The notes beneath the pieces were generated by a model, which ran no database searches, was not told where the DNA came from, and saw only the letters and a list, made by a program, of their open reading frames with translations. The position numbers and the translations under genes were made by a program. From contig NC_065532.1 in the NCBI RefSeq assembly GCF_020184175.1, positions 43,854,287 to 43,918,286 on the forward strand: a DNA stretch of 64,000 nucleotides, in the 5' to 3' direction. Within the stretch, counting starts at the first letter, position 1, and every line of letters begins with the position of its first letter. Source of the DNA: Aphis gossypii (lineage: Eukaryota; Arthropoda; Insecta; Hemiptera; Aphididae). Positions 37,090-50,449 of this stretch are shown here, piece by piece.

Positions 37090-38375
37090 GAAGGGATACA
37101 ACAATATTGTCTTCTTGTTACATTTTATTTTAGATGGTTTTGGTACGTACTCTGATACTTCATAATATACCAATTATAATACATATAGATACCGAAACAT
37201 AGATCATAATGGCTAGGGCTGAGATTTTGATCCAAATGCATGTTTTTTTCTAGTGTTTCAAAACGTTGATTTGTTAGTATAAAATGTGTTTTGGACGATG
37301 GTGATAAATTTAAAGAAATTTTTATTTTGCTTTTTTTGTCAAAATTAACCTTAAATGCATTTTTTGAAGATTTTAGGCATTTTCTTAGTTTTAAGAGCAT
37401 TTTTCACAATTTGTTCATAAAACGAACGAAAATTGTTGCGATTAACAAGATATTTTCGATAAACGCCACGGTACGATTTTAAATTATATAGCACGACAAT
37501 CGATTATCGTCGACAACAATAAATTGTATCATAACTAGGACTTCCCGCTTAAATTATCGCCGTTATATACCTATTGGCTAATATGTAGGTACTAGCAAAA
37601 ACCAGTTAATTTTTTTTAATTATTATTTTAAAATTAATGATTACGAAAACAGAAATACAACAAAACAAAACCAGTAACAACGTATAATAACAAAAAAATA
37701 ATTATACAATATCCTAAGCCATAATAAGTATAAATGCATTTTTATATTGCATTTTTTGAGTTTTTAATTCATTTTTGTATTTTTTTAAGGACATTTTTTG
37801 AGATTTTTCAGGGTATTTTCCTAGCCCAAATAATGACCAAACGTTAGGAAAGTAATAAATATAATAAATACTGTGCCGTAAAATTTATGAACAGATTCGG
37901 CAGGTTCGGTAGAGTAGAAAATAAACAAGTACGAATCATTAGCACTAGGGCTAAAACTGAAGAGAAAAATAAATCATATTATATAGTTTGGGGAATAGAA
38001 TATGGATAACACCCGCGTACACAAATTTAATTAAAATAGTTATAACGAGAGAAACTATTAGTCAATAATCGAAAGCGATACGAGAGAAGCTTTTCTTGGA
38101 AATGCTGACCTCATTGATTATGATTAAATACGTATTTGTATCGTCACCAGTCGCTCTTAAACCACAGCATCATCGTACGTACACCTATGATCAGACATGA
38201 AATCATAGATTTATAAGGGAGTCCCAGATAGGCACTTTTCAGACGTTATTTGCTAGAATTAGAGCGAGTTATGAAAATCTTAGAATACAGTATTATTTAT
38301 TTCAAATATTCATCTACATCTCTACGTTGCTCTCACGGGGGCTGCTACAGTTTTAAATCATTTTAAAACTTTTAA
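37090..38375. other. insertion in unit D, no gene recognised
   Basis: Defined by comparison with units A and B, where the flanks are joined by about 45 bp of AT repeats. Overlapping 91- and 63-codon frames near 37.1-37.5 kb are antisense to each other and have no motif. T-rich 'gcattttt' repeats and a 'ctagggct'/'cctagccc' pair (37214, 37820) hint at another decayed MITE. Confidence 0.4.
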
Positions 38376-38649
38376 TGAAAACGACCGTCCTCGAGTGAGA
38401 GATAACTACACGACCGGTGCCGCCTAGTAATCTCAATAACTATCTGCATGATCAAGTAGGAAAACCGATAATATACTCGTAATATTATGTAGATACGGTT
38501 AGATATGAAATAAAATATAATAGTAAGATTTTTCAGTTGAATATATAAGAAGAAAAACATCTTTACCGCTGAACACGATTTAATGTATAAAATGACTTGT
38601 ATAAAAACTAAAATAGTGTAGTCTTTGGTTGAAAAAGTTAACCCTCCCG

Positions 38650-40694
38650 CATTTTTTAGATTCTGAACGAAGTGATGAATGTATTGATTTTACAATGGTG
38701 TGTGTTTTTTTTTTTTTTTTTGTTTTTGTGTCTGTGTACAGCATAACTAGTCGAAATAAGGCTCCAATTTCAATCTATGGGGGGGGTTTCCGATGTAAAA
38801 GTGAATATCCTTGGTGCATTATAGAAGTAAAAAGTTAACATTTTCCAACAGTTTTCAAAAAAATCGAGAAAAACAAAAAAAAAAATGACGGAAAAACGGC
38901 AATTTTTACGAAAAACCAGTTTTCGACCAAATCGATTTTTTTTTATGGTTGTAATTCAAAAACTAATCACTGAAAATACTTGAAATTTTCACCAAATGTT
39001 AATGTCAGTGGTATCCGTATATAGTTAAATTTTCAAAAAATTTTGACTTTTTTTGAGTTATTTATAGACCACTGAAATTTCAGATTTTTTTGAGAAATTT
39101 TTTTTAAAGTGTCGATAAAAAATTTTTGGATGACCAAAAAGTTTTGAAAATTTAATACAAGGTTCCTTATGAGTTGTTTTTAATGTAGCTAAAAAAAATT
39201 AAAAATCGTTAGTCATTTTTTTTTTATAAGAGTTTATAGTTCAAATTTTTACGAAATCTGTCGAAAACGCGAAAATTTGTAAGTAATTTTGAAGTTGAAA
39301 AATCATAAAATTTTTTTCTTTTATAACTAAGGTTTGAAAATTTGGTACAAGGTTCTCCATACATTTTTCTTCAAATATCTGTAAAAAAAACTCTACCGGA
39401 TTCAGACAAAAAATTTTTATGAGTGTAAATTTTTACAAAACTGCGCTAAATAACGATTTATCCACAAACGATTTTAAATATTTGTTATTATTCAAAAAGT
39501 TTAAGTCGTAGATGCTTGAAAATTTTACCAGTTATTTAGATTGGCATTTTATTTACTTGATTTAATTTTCAAAATATTTTGAGTTTTTTTGAGCTATTTA
39601 TAGACAACTGAAATTTTCAATTTTTCTGAAAATTTTTTTTTGAAGGGTCGATAAAATTTTTTTGGCCCTATCAAAATACTTGAAAATTGTATACAAAGTT
39701 CCTCATATGTTATTCTTATAGTGATTAAAAAATTATAAGAATACATAGGCACAATTTTTTTTTATTAGCATTTAAAGTTCAAATTTTGACGAAAATTCAT
39801 CAAAAGCATGAATATTTGCAAATTATTTGAAGTTGAAAAATCATAAAATTGTTTGTGTTTATAACTAAGGATTAAAAATACAACACTAAGTTTTCCATAA
39901 GTTTACCTTCAAGTATCTATAAAGATAACTCGAAGCATCATTATAGGAAAAATTTTAAGTGCATTTGAATTTTAAATTTTAACGAAATCGCGTAACGATA
40001 ACGATTTATCCTCAAACGATTTTAAATATTTTTTATTATTCAAGAAGTATAAGTCGTAGATACTTGAAAATTTTAACAGTTATTAAGATTAGCGTTTTCT
40101 TTACGTGATTTAATTTTCAAAATATTTTGACTTTTTTTGAGCTATTTATAGACAACTGAAATTTTCAATTTTTCTGAAAATTGTTTTTTTATGTGTCGGT
40201 AAAATCTTTTTGGCCCTATCAAAATACTTGAAAATTTTATGCAAAGTTCCTCATAAGTTATTATTATAGTGATTAAAAAATTATAAGAATACATAGGCAC
40301 AATTTTTTTTTATTAGCATTTGAAGTTCAAATATTGACAAAAATTCGTCAAAACCATGAATATTTGCAAATTATTTTGTAGGTATATTTCATAAAAATTT
40401 TTGTATAAGTAGCTAAGAGTTGAAAATTTAATACAAGGTTTTTCTTAAGTTTAGCTTACAATTATTATAAAAGAACTTAATTTTGTTGTATTCAGGCCAT
40501 TAAAACATAAACCACCTCTTTCATCAACCACTAGAAATTATATCCTAGGCTGACAAATCATCTTCGTTCAGAATCGTTTTTCGTATACAATGATAACTAT
40601 CATTGGATTCAAATTTAACACTCTTATAATATATAATAATGATCCATACGGCACCTAATGTACAGCAGAGCGGTATTCACTTGCCCGCTTTTTT
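38650..40694 (+). repeat. R1 repeat, uninterrupted copy
   Basis: The most complete uninterrupted copy. It has both terminal blocks and three tandem internal units whose landmark 'tttatagac' falls at 39061, 39597 and 40145, spacings of 536 and 548 bp. The units are diverged but alignable (repeated 'gtcgataaaa/ggtaaaa' then 'caaggttcctcat'-like blocks). No coding frame longer than about 70 codons. Confidence 0.8.
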
Positions 40695-41841
40695 ATGTGT
40701 TCTAGTCGGTTATATTCTAAGGAATGTTATAAGGGCACTTAAATGTGTCTACTACCATAAGGTTTTTTAGTGTATGCAAAAGTAAATTAATATTAGTGTA
40801 TATGCACTAGTGTGTTACACATTTCGCCCGGCTTCCAAAAACCGTAACAATATACACACGCACAATCATGTCAAATAGTACAAATTGGTACGATTTTAGT
40901 GATTATACACTAATTTAGTTTTTAAATAGAAATATTATTCTGCTATGAAAAAAATGTGAGACTTTGGCTGGTCCGAAATCGATTCAGTAAAATCATTAAT
41001 TCAAAATTGTGCATTTTAATATAAATTAAATTAAACAATCGAAAGTCTAGCACAATCTTTTCACAGCTTAAACAGTTTAAAAACGGGTTTTTTCTCGATT
41101 AGAATTAATTTTATTAAATTCTCTAATAGTTAGATACACAAAAATAATAGTTTTAATATCTTAAAGCTCTAATAATAACATAAATATAAAATAAATATTT
41201 ATATAGCAAATAAAACATTATAGTATCAGTATAGGTACACGGTTGCTCAACAAAAGTTAGTAATGAGAAAATTATGCGTCGTTAATAAGGTTTTAATGTT
41301 GAAGTTGTTTTGTTTCGAATGTTAGCGATTGGTCTTAACTATTTAAAATTCACATAATATATTCTACAAAAAAAAAAAAAAAATTATTATAATAAAATTA
41401 AGAAATCAGTTTATTCGTAAATTGGTTGCCATAAACATTATTATACAATAATTATCTAGACCTAATTTAAATTAAGAATTTAACTTTAACTTATAAGTCA
41501 TGTAATGCAATGCATAATACTTCATAATAACCGTGAATAAAAAACCTAATTACCATGTATAATGAATTAAGTTATGATTTAGCACCCGTCTGTTAATTAA
41601 TTGAATATACAAAACAGAATCATTTTCGAAAAAAATTTTAAAATCCTATTTCTTCCTACTCTAAACATCTTATTCTATACTTCTTAGATCTCACCCACCC
41701 TTTACGTCATTAAAATAGAAAATACATACAATCCCCCACCTAACTCTTTTACAAATAAAAATTACAATTTACAAAATACAGCTTATTTTAGCTCGTTTAA
41801 TCGGTTACCAGCGATAATTAAAAATTATAATAAAATATAAT

Positions 41842-42250
41842 CTATGATGGTGCACATTCTTGCAATTCTTGTTCCTCGTTCCATGGACAACCGTTTTCAT
41901 GCAAATACAGCAAGACATCCACGTGCCCGTAGGTTGCGGCCGCGATACTCGTACTCACGTCCCATGGACAACCGTGTTCATGGGCATACCGCAGCATGTC
42001 CATGTGCCCACGTTTTGCAGCTGCCTCACACGTGGTCTCGTACCACGGGCAACCGTTTTCATGCGCATACCGCAACAAATCAATATGCCCACCATCTGCG
42101 GCTGCTATACACGTGTTATCGTCCCATAGACACCCATTGTTGTGGAGGTATACTAGACACTCCAGTTTGCCATTACGAGCCGCTACCTAGCACACGACCT
42201 CATCAAATGAACGAAAGCGATTGTGTTCAATTTCATTTCTAGCAGCATTT
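41842..42250 (-). pseudogene. ankyrin-type repeat gene, truncated copy D
   Basis: Homologous to exon 2 of the intact copies. It begins abruptly at 42250 inside the N-terminal region (the start codon, leader exon and first ~30 codons of the exon are missing). It carries a CAG-to-TAG nonsense change in the block that reads VVCQVAA in the intact copies. Only four repeat units remain before the array is joined directly to the C-terminal tail (QELQECAPS). The remaining 78-codon open frame is not likely to be expressed. Confidence 0.85.
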
Positions 42251-42880
42251 GTATGTTACCTTTGTACCTACATTTACAGATGGCGGCATTAATCATTTGT
42301 ATATTGACATGTTATATGTACTATTATTATAATAATTTGTTTTTATACAGCTTCAAAGATTAATAATTTTCTTAACTCTAAAAATAATTTTATCAATAAT
42401 AGTTACCTTATGTTAACTAATATTTGTGTAGTTGAATAAATAATATTCCATTTATTTTTTTTATCATCTTTATCTTAAATCTAAGTATAACCTAATTAAC
42501 AATAAATATATTTTGTTAATTATTGTTTGTGTAGCTGTACCGGATGATATATTTGTTTAATATTCTTAAATTTAAATAATGATAAATAAAAATGTATATA
42601 TCACTACAGTTGTAGTTTGCAAATGTAGAGTTTAATTTCATAATAATCAAAACGTAATTTTAGAAAACTTCGTAATCCACATTTCAATGGTGCAAGGTCA
42701 ATTATGTGATTTTCGAAGATCAAAATGCCGTGATCATTCAAACACCGCAGAACGTTTATGTCAACAATTTTCCGAAAACCAATTGTCCAGCAAAACTGCT
42801 AAGAATACCTAATAAATAAATAGGTACGTACAATTATTAGAAACCCCTGTGCATAACATTTGTTTCATATAAAATTATAA

Positions 42881-43200
42881 GGGGCTGTGTGGTGCAGTGG
42901 TCACACAAGTTGGCCACGACGCGCGCAGTCACCAGTTCGAACCCGGCTCAGTGCGAAAAATATTCTGCAGAATTTTCGGTAGTCTCTCTTCCTAGCTGTC
43001 GTTCTGGTTGCCTACTCTCCCCCCCCCATCGGACCCACTCAATTGGGAGTGAAATCCACACAAATGAATATTCTCTTCCTAAGAGAAGGGGATTCAAGTA
43101 TTACATACTGCACTCTACCCCCAAACGAAAAAGACTTTAATAAAGATCCAAACGGTCGTTTCGATAATAATAATTCAAAAAAATAAATAAATAAATTGTA
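42881..43200 (+). mobile_element. tRNA-derived SINE, second copy
   Basis: Same element and same position relative to the ankyrin-type gene as the copy at 15241. It has A-box-like 'tggtgcagtgg', a B-box-like 'agttcgaacccgg' that is closer to consensus than in copy A, and an AAT/TAAA-rich tail near 43165-43198. The 83-codon frame across it is not a gene. Confidence 0.8.
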
Positions 43201-43477
43201 AGGTATTGTACTTTTTTTTTTCTGGTTGGAATCGACAACCGGTAGGAAACCGCTATCGCATTACTTCCTCCCGGTCGCCATAGTTTATTTGATAAAAACA
43301 AATGAATACATCAGAAAATGGGAATTGGTGAGACAATCCCCCACCTAACTCTTTTACAAATAAAAATTACAATTTACAAAATACAGCTTATTTTAGCTCG
43401 TTTAATCGGTTACCAGCGATAATTAAAAATTATAATAAAATATAATCTGTGATGGTGCACTATTCTTGCAATTCTTA

Positions 43478-45471
43478 TTATTCTTGCGGGGATACATCAA
43501 TCTCTGAACACCCATTTTCCAGCGCATATTGTAGACATAAGCCATTTCCTCTTATCCTGGCCAGATCACACGTACGTTTGTTCCACGGGCAGCCGTGTTC
43601 ATGGGCATACCGCAGCAAATCAATATGCCCAGTGGCTGCGGCACACATACACGTGATTTCATCCCACGGGCATCCGTGTTCATGCGCATACCGCAAGACA
43701 TCCATGTTCCCGAAGGCTGCAGCCACGCTACACGTGATTTCATCCCACGGGCATCCGTGTTCATGCGCATACCGTAAGACATCCATGTGCCCGAAGCCTG
43801 CGGCTGCGTTACACGTGTCCACGTTCCATGGACAACCGTTTTCATGGGCATACCGCAAGACATCCAGGTGCCCGTAGGTTGCTGCCGCGATACTTGTTCT
43901 CACGTCCCATGGACAACCGTGTTCATGGGCATACCGCAGCATGTCCATGTGCCCACGTTTTGCAGCTGCCTCACACGTGGTCTCGTTCCATGAACAACCG
44001 TTTTCATGCGCATACCGCAAGACATCCATACGCCCGGAGGCTGCGGCCACCCTACACGTGTCCTCGTTCCATGGACAACCGTTTTCATGGGCATACCGCA
44101 AGACATCCACGTGCCCGTAGGTTGCGGCCGCGATACTCGTGTCCTCGTTCCATGGACAACCGTTTTCATGGGCATACCGCAGCACATCAATGTTACCGTA
44201 TTCCGCGGCTATCCAACACGTTGCCCCGTTCCAGGGGCAGCCGTGTTCATGCGCATACTGTAAGACATCCACGTGCCCGGACACTGCGGCTGCGTTACAC
44301 GTGTCCTCGTCCCATGGACAACCGTTTTCATGGGCATACCGCAAGACATCCACGTACCCGTAGGTTGCGGCCGCGATACTCGTTCTCACGTCCCATGGAC
44401 AACCGTGTTCATGGGCATACCGCAGCATGTCCATGTGCCCACGTTTTGCAGCTGCCTCACACGTGGTCTCGTTCCACGGGCAACCGTTTTCATGCGCATA
44501 CCGCAACAAATCAATATGCCCACCTTCTGCGGCTGCTTTACACGTGTTATCGTCCCATAGACACCCATTGTTGTGGAGGTATACTAGACACTCCAGTTGG
44601 CCATTAAGGGCCGCTACCTGGCACACGACCTCATCAAATGAACGAAAGCGATTGTGTTCAATTTCATTTCTAGCAGCATTTGCGCGTACGGATCGTGTCC
44701 ACGGGAACCCGCAAACTTCAGTGAACGCTAAACATATTAAATGACCACTTGCAGCGGCCTTTTCGCTCATCGGGTAATCTAAAATTTAACATACTATTAT
44801 ATAACTGGATAACTCATAATACAAATGCATATTTAAAAGTAAATAAAGTGTTGACTCATTTATTGCAGTGTTAGAGTCCTTTCAAGGAGATTATTGCGTA
44901 GATAAATATTTCAGCAGGACTTAATTAAAAAATTAGAACAAGTCCGTGAAAAATATTGAGGTATTATACCAAACATATCAAATAAAATATTTATGATAGC
45001 CTTCCAAAGTCCTGGGACTACTATTTGAATATAATACTTGTGAAATGATAATTCTCGTCCCCTTCAGGAGCATTATCAATATTTACCACAACGATTGATC
45101 ATGTGCGAATGTGCAGGTTTAGATTATAGGAAAAAGGTGATCAATTAGCCATTAGAGTAGTATTTAATACGGTTAAACGGAAAATACGTAATAATGGTTG
45201 AGTTTTATGAATAAAAGTAAATACAGTAATAATATTCGAGTTTATTACACTCTTTATATTCATTCAAACTATATTCTTGCTTACCTTCATCTTCCATATA
45301 TTTAACTTCGATATCATTATTCACAATATTTAATTTTGACTTTTTGTTCTGGTAATTCATAATATCGATACAACAGGGTTGTATATCAATTTTCAAAGTT
45401 TCCAAATCGTCGTAAAAATCCTTTTCTTCATCGTTGCAAGTGTAGTAAGATAACTTTGCCAAAGAGAACAT
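43478..45471 (-). CDS. ankyrin-type 27-aa tandem repeat protein, copy B (two coding exons)
   Basis: Same model as copy A: leader exon 45471-45285 with donor AAG|GTAAGC, a 506-bp intron, acceptor ATTTTAG and exon 2 at 44778-43478, phase 1 and in frame, about 495 residues. The array has 12 units against 15 in copy A. Units with local changes (GYVDVLRYAHENG, GRMDVLRYAHENGCSW, GNIDVLRYAHENG) are scattered among near-identical ones. A substitution creates a stop directly after SPQE, removing the last seven residues present in copy A (YQELQECAPS minus its shared part); such a short loss may be harmless. Leader and N-terminal region are nearly identical to copy A, so duplication was recent or homogenised. 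Nothing shows localisation or partner. Confidence 0.78.
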
Positions 45472-46726
45472 TTTACAGCTGTGAAAAACAATAAAGTGTT
45501 AATGATATTATATTAGTGTAAATAATTATCTAACCCCCTAACCCACTGACCATTGTGAAAGCTGATCCCAAGATGTATAATACTTTTAACGAAAGCTATA
45601 CTTATTAAAAGAGATATATAAGAGGTTTCTGTCGATCCAAAGAATTTTAATTATTCAATTTAAGTGTTAAATAATAATATATTTGAAATAATTTGAATGG
45701 TTTATTACTAAAAGATACATAATAATAAACAATTAAGACCGCAAGATTAATGTAGTTTTCCCACAGATATCTTTCTAAATTGACTGTATAGTGTACATAT
45801 TTATTGATTTCTATCGCTATGTAGTATACAGTTTATATAATATATAAATACGAAGGTTTTGTTACTACCTATATGTTAGGTATAATACTGTTATTAATAT
45901 TAAATCAATATTAAAAATAATCATACAAGAATTACGATTGGTGTACCTAGTCTGATAGACCCGCGTAGTTTTCTGTCACGGTAAATTAAAAAATATAAAT
46001 AATAACAACGAATGTCAACTAAATTGCAGTACCTAAGAAGAAAGTACACTAAATAATGTATTAAAATCATTAAGTATAATATTAATAACAGTATAACAGT
46101 AATAAATAATACTTCCAGTACATACACATATTTGTGTTAGCACAATTATAATTAAAATTTATAATTATTATAGTACTTACGAACTAAATGAGTTTTTCCA
46201 TTTTCACTTTACAAATAAGAAATTATACGTTAATTTTCATAAATTGTAGTGTTACCTCTATATTGACGTGTTGCACAAAAAATTGATAAAATTAATGCTT
46301 TAATAAAATTTAATGAACTAGGTTAATTAGGGCCATTCATGGGCCACTCAATCATGTTTAAGTGCTTATATTAGCTTACTATTGATTCAATTTATGTTGT
46401 TTAGTGATTGTTCTGGAAACCCATTATAAGTATGATAAATCTTTCTCAAAATTTTAAATTTTAATCGTGCCACAATTTTAATTTTATTATAATAATTATA
46501 TCATGGAATTATGTTTAATCACTATAGGTTTCAGTAATTGTCGAATAATAAACATTTTTTTGGAAAAATAAATGATAAAGGTTACCAATTTAGTGAAACA
46601 ATAAATGTATACACTATGTTTATATTATATTATATATAATTTATTAATTTATATATATACATATTACGTATAGGCAAGACGTATTCAAATATTTGAAATT
46701 TAGAATGCTTAATCGGTAAACGTCAT

Positions 46727-46981
46727 TTATCGGCGACGATAGCGGTAGAATATTGCAGCTGCGAGCACAATAGGCAGAGAAAATACAATGAAATACATGG
46801 GTGTGATCATGCTGTGAACAAAATATTCCGTAGAAGACTCCAAAGAGAAATCGCTGTTTGGACCCCAACACGATAATACTGATATAGTTTTCTTTTTCGT
46901 TGTTCGTGTGACACCATATGTTGGTAGTCTATTATATACATCGGCATAATACGAGTATGTGTTTTCATTGTGTGTGAGGAT
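46727..46981 (-). CDS. putative membrane-tail exon, copy B
   Basis: The same 84-codon frame as in unit A, ending MYFIVFSLPIVLAAAIFY then RYRRR and stop. It retains the Met before the hydrophobic segment (as in A) and the Arg tail (as in D). The upstream candidate exon is kept at 48182-48048. Confidence 0.33.
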   Translation of the reverse strand: MLTHNENTYSYYADVYNRLPTYGVTRTTKKKTISVLSCWGPNSDFSLESSTEYFVHSMITPMYFIVFSLPIVLAAAIFYRYRRR

Positions 46982-48047
46982 TTAACGACTGTTATAGCCC
47001 ATACTGCAGAGTTGTGATTATTATTATTATTTTTTTTTTTATTATATACCCTTGTAATAGTTTTCGGGCACTGGACAATATTGTTTTTTAAAAATATGTC
47101 ATTTTTAATCTTGATTTAAGTAGCATCCGGTATATATATATATATTCTAGGACATTAAAATATATAGTCAGAAAAATTATATACATACATATAATTATCT
47201 TTAGAAGTATAAACCTTTTCAGTCGAAGATTATAAATTGTTGCCTTGGTAAAGATATGTATAACATATGTATATTATATATATATATAATTATCTGAAAA
47301 CGACAGTCCTCGAGTGAGAGATCATTACACACGACCGGTGTCGCAAAGTAATCTCAATAACTATCTGCACGGTCAAGTAGGAAAACCGATAATATAATAT
47401 TATGTAGAAACGGTTAGACATGAAATAAAATTATATAATTACTAAGATTTTTCAGTTGAATATAAGGAGAAAAACATCTTTACCGCTAAACACGATTTAA
47501 TGTATAAAATGACTTGTATACAAATTAATATAGCGTAGTATTTGGTTGAAAAAGGTAACACTCCCGCATGTATTGCAGTATATCGCTGACGGTCATCTCA
47601 TTTTACGTCGATAGAGACATAATATTATTATCCTAAAGAAATTTCAAGTTTGAAATGACTTTTCAAATCAGCATGTAGATATATTTGATTTATTGCATTT
47701 TCTTAACCGTATAACAAACAATTTTTATGTGGTCTAGTCGGTTATATCCTAAGGAATTTTATAAGAAAACTTAAATGTGTCTACTACCATAAGGCTTTTT
47801 AGTGTGTGCAAAATAAATTAATATTTGTGTATGTGCACTAGTGTGTTACACACTTCGCCCGGCTTCCAAAAACCGTAACAATATAAGCATGCAGAGAATC
47901 ACTTTCGAAAAAAATTTAAAAATCCTTTTTCTTCCTAATCTAAACGCCTTATCCCATACTTGTCAGTTCTCACCCACCCTTAAGGTCGTTAGAATGCAAT
48001 TTAAATAAAATAATATTTGATTATTTATATAAATAAAACAGACATAC

Positions 48048-48182
48048 CTGAGTGTACAACACGAGATGAACAGTGACGATTGTATTCTCTTCCACAATAG
48101 ATACCTCGAAGCCGTGACTCAAAAACGAGACTAAGTTGGTCTGTACTCTGTAGACTGTAGAGTGTACTGTTGGCGATACCAT
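48048..48182 (-). CDS. putative first coding exon, copy B
   Basis: 45 codons from ATG to donor CTCAG|GTATGTC, phase 0, as in unit A at 22109-21975, with an Ile-to-Thr change near the end. It lies less than 150 bp from a less AT-rich upstream patch that includes tandem 'gagcgctccc' motifs (48237 and 48525). Coding status unproved. Confidence 0.33.
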
Positions 48183-48600
48183 GACACATTAGCAAAATGG
48201 CAAACTAGTGAGCCCCGATAGATTAGATATACTACTCAAGCGCTCCCCGTGTTTGACTCGAGTTTTATCAATTGATAGTTTCGATTTTTATACTATCGAT
48301 AATTTACAAGATCGATACTTACATTTTGGATAATTATTTATAAAATAGTATAATATATTAGTTTATTTAATATATTTTTAGAATAGGTTACGATTTAAAT
48401 TTTAAAACACAAATCAATTGCTAAACGTAATTGATTATATTCAATGATTATAATTTATTTTAAGCCCATAAAAAAGATTAAATAGAAAGGCAACTCCCAC
48501 AGCACGTTTAGATACTCTACTCTGAGCGCTCCCGTGTTTCACTCAAGTTTTAACAATTGATAATTTCGATTTTTATAATATCGATAATATACTCGATCGG

Positions 48601-50439
48601 TAATAATATTAGCGATTATTATTTATAAAATATTATAAATATATTATTTTATTTGGTATATTTTTAAAGTAGGTTACACTTTAGATCATAAAACATAATA
48701 TTAATAATAATATTTATTAAACATTCTTGATTTATTATTATTATTTTTTTTTTTATATAACAATTATACATAATATGGACATTAACTATAAATTACTTAT
48801 TAAATTAAATATAATTAACATTTTGTCATTTTGGCATATTTGTCATGGTATACAATTGGTTTTTTATTATTGGATCAGTTGTGTTACATTTTTCATCTTT
48901 AGTTAGTATTCGGTTGATATGATTTATATAAGAATAAATTAGCAAATTAGTTTTTTTCTTTATAAATATATCAGTTAAATAACGATAAGGACAAGTTAAA
49001 TAATAAATTGGTAAATACTGAACAAGTGATTCATTAGAGATTTTAAAAGATTATTACTTTTGAACACAAATTTATAGAAATTAAAATTAAACATTTGTAT
49101 TATGTGAGTAAAAATACTCATATCTTCTTCATTAGGATATTGTAAGTTGTAGTCTTCATACATACGCGCTCGAATAAACTGCATCTGAATGCATAGTTGT
49201 CATACAATGATTGCAATTTTTGTTATTTTTTAAACATTTTTCATGACTCATCCAGTGACATTTTCTCTGCTATTTGAATTTATTGAAGCATATGGTGGTT
49301 GATAAGGAATAGCAATTGCTAATGTAATGATACCATCTTCAGCATCCTCTAAAGGATGAATACCAGTTAGGTTATCATCAAGGCTAGAATTTATATGCAA
49401 TAGCATGTTTTTTTTGCGGCTTCTGGGTATTGATTTTGTCAGTTATTTCCTCGAATCACCTCATGAAGAGATAGATAGTGGTGTTTTTATTTTGCATGTT
49501 TTTGCATATTTTGGATAAAATGCATATTATTTCATATATTGAATGAAATGAATATTTTGATTAAAATAATGCAAAAAATGCATGTTTTATAGTATATTTC
49601 GTAATTAATATTTTGTATTTAATTCAAGCCCTGCTGATTAAAGTATAATTTTATTTTTCAATTATATTATATTAAAAGAGACAAATGGTTTTTGTAACTA
49701 TATTTTTGTGTTTATCTTATAAAAATTTAAATGCATATTTTTGCATATTTTGGTAAATAAAATACATATTTTACAATTTTTTATTACATACAAATCCAGC
49801 CCTGGTTATCATTAAATAAAAATTCCTTTAAATTTTTTGAATGAGCCCAATTATATTTTGTAACGAAACTGTTTACCGACCACCAACGACAACAGATTAG
49901 GCGCCTCCTCTCAACCATTTCCACCATTTTACGGCAAGCGACTCGGCGGACCGTGAAGCCATAATAAGTAATAACATAATCTATACGACATAGGTACGTA
50001 TTCAATTTTTTTTATGTTCAAAATAAATTAGTTGGTTATTATTAATATATTTTTAAAAGGTCCTAAATCGGGATTAACCATAATTAACTTTTATATAAAT
50101 TGAATATTTCAATGACGATTCATGTTTTCAATAACAATAATATTCAAATTTTATATTTCAACGCAATGACAAGTGTTCATTATTAATATTGAAAAATATG
50201 TTGGAACTCCTCCCCTCTAAAATTTTTTTTACAGTTACAGTCTTGCTTCAAGTTAAATAAATTATAGGTTTTATTTACTACTAAAATATAGACGAAGATC
50301 ATTCACTTGAAGTAGATTCATAGTCTCATAACTCATAAAATATCTATATGTACCTACTTATTACTATGGCTCAGATTTATATGTATTTATGCAAGTAAAA
50401 TATGTACATAAATATGTGCTAAAAAACTCAAAATATGTA
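48601..50439. other. AT-rich stretch with decayed repeats
   Basis: Minus-strand frames near 48996-49184 (62 codons) and 49260-49400 (reading GIHPLEDAEDGIITLAIAIPYQPPY in pieces) look faintly protein-like but are broken, and I cannot name them. The part 49480-49800 is dominated by 'tgcatatttt' repeats bounded by 'aagccctg' (49627) and 'ccagccctgg' (49796), probably decayed MITEs. Confidence 0.35.
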
Positions 50440-50449
50440 TTTTACTCGG

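Larger units (their letters stand above)
36300..42250. repeat. segmental duplication unit D (partial, with insertions)
   Basis: 36300-37089, 38376-38650 and 40695-41700 match unit A at 19495-20310, 20360-20640 and 20795-21915 in order. Two blocks interrupt it: 37090-38375 (unknown) and 38650-40694 (an R1 copy that replaced about 150 bp of unit). At about 41730 the unit jumps to the 3' flank of the ankyrin-type gene and carries a broken copy of it up to 42250, where unit B starts. Confidence 0.8.
42251..48600. repeat. segmental duplication unit B
   Basis: The match to unit A starts at 42251 (= 14624, 'gtatgttacctttgtacc') and runs to about 48560. Unit B lacks the A segments 18325-18950 and 20955-21815. 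It keeps the 370-bp block at 45510-45890 absent from A. The junction at 42250 is where the truncated ankyrin copy of unit D is cut, so D and B are head-to-tail. Confidence 0.85.

Noticed and set aside
37206..37830. Possible MITE bounded by 'ctagggct' and 'cctagccc'
   Set aside because: The inverted ends are short and imperfect and no target duplication is visible.
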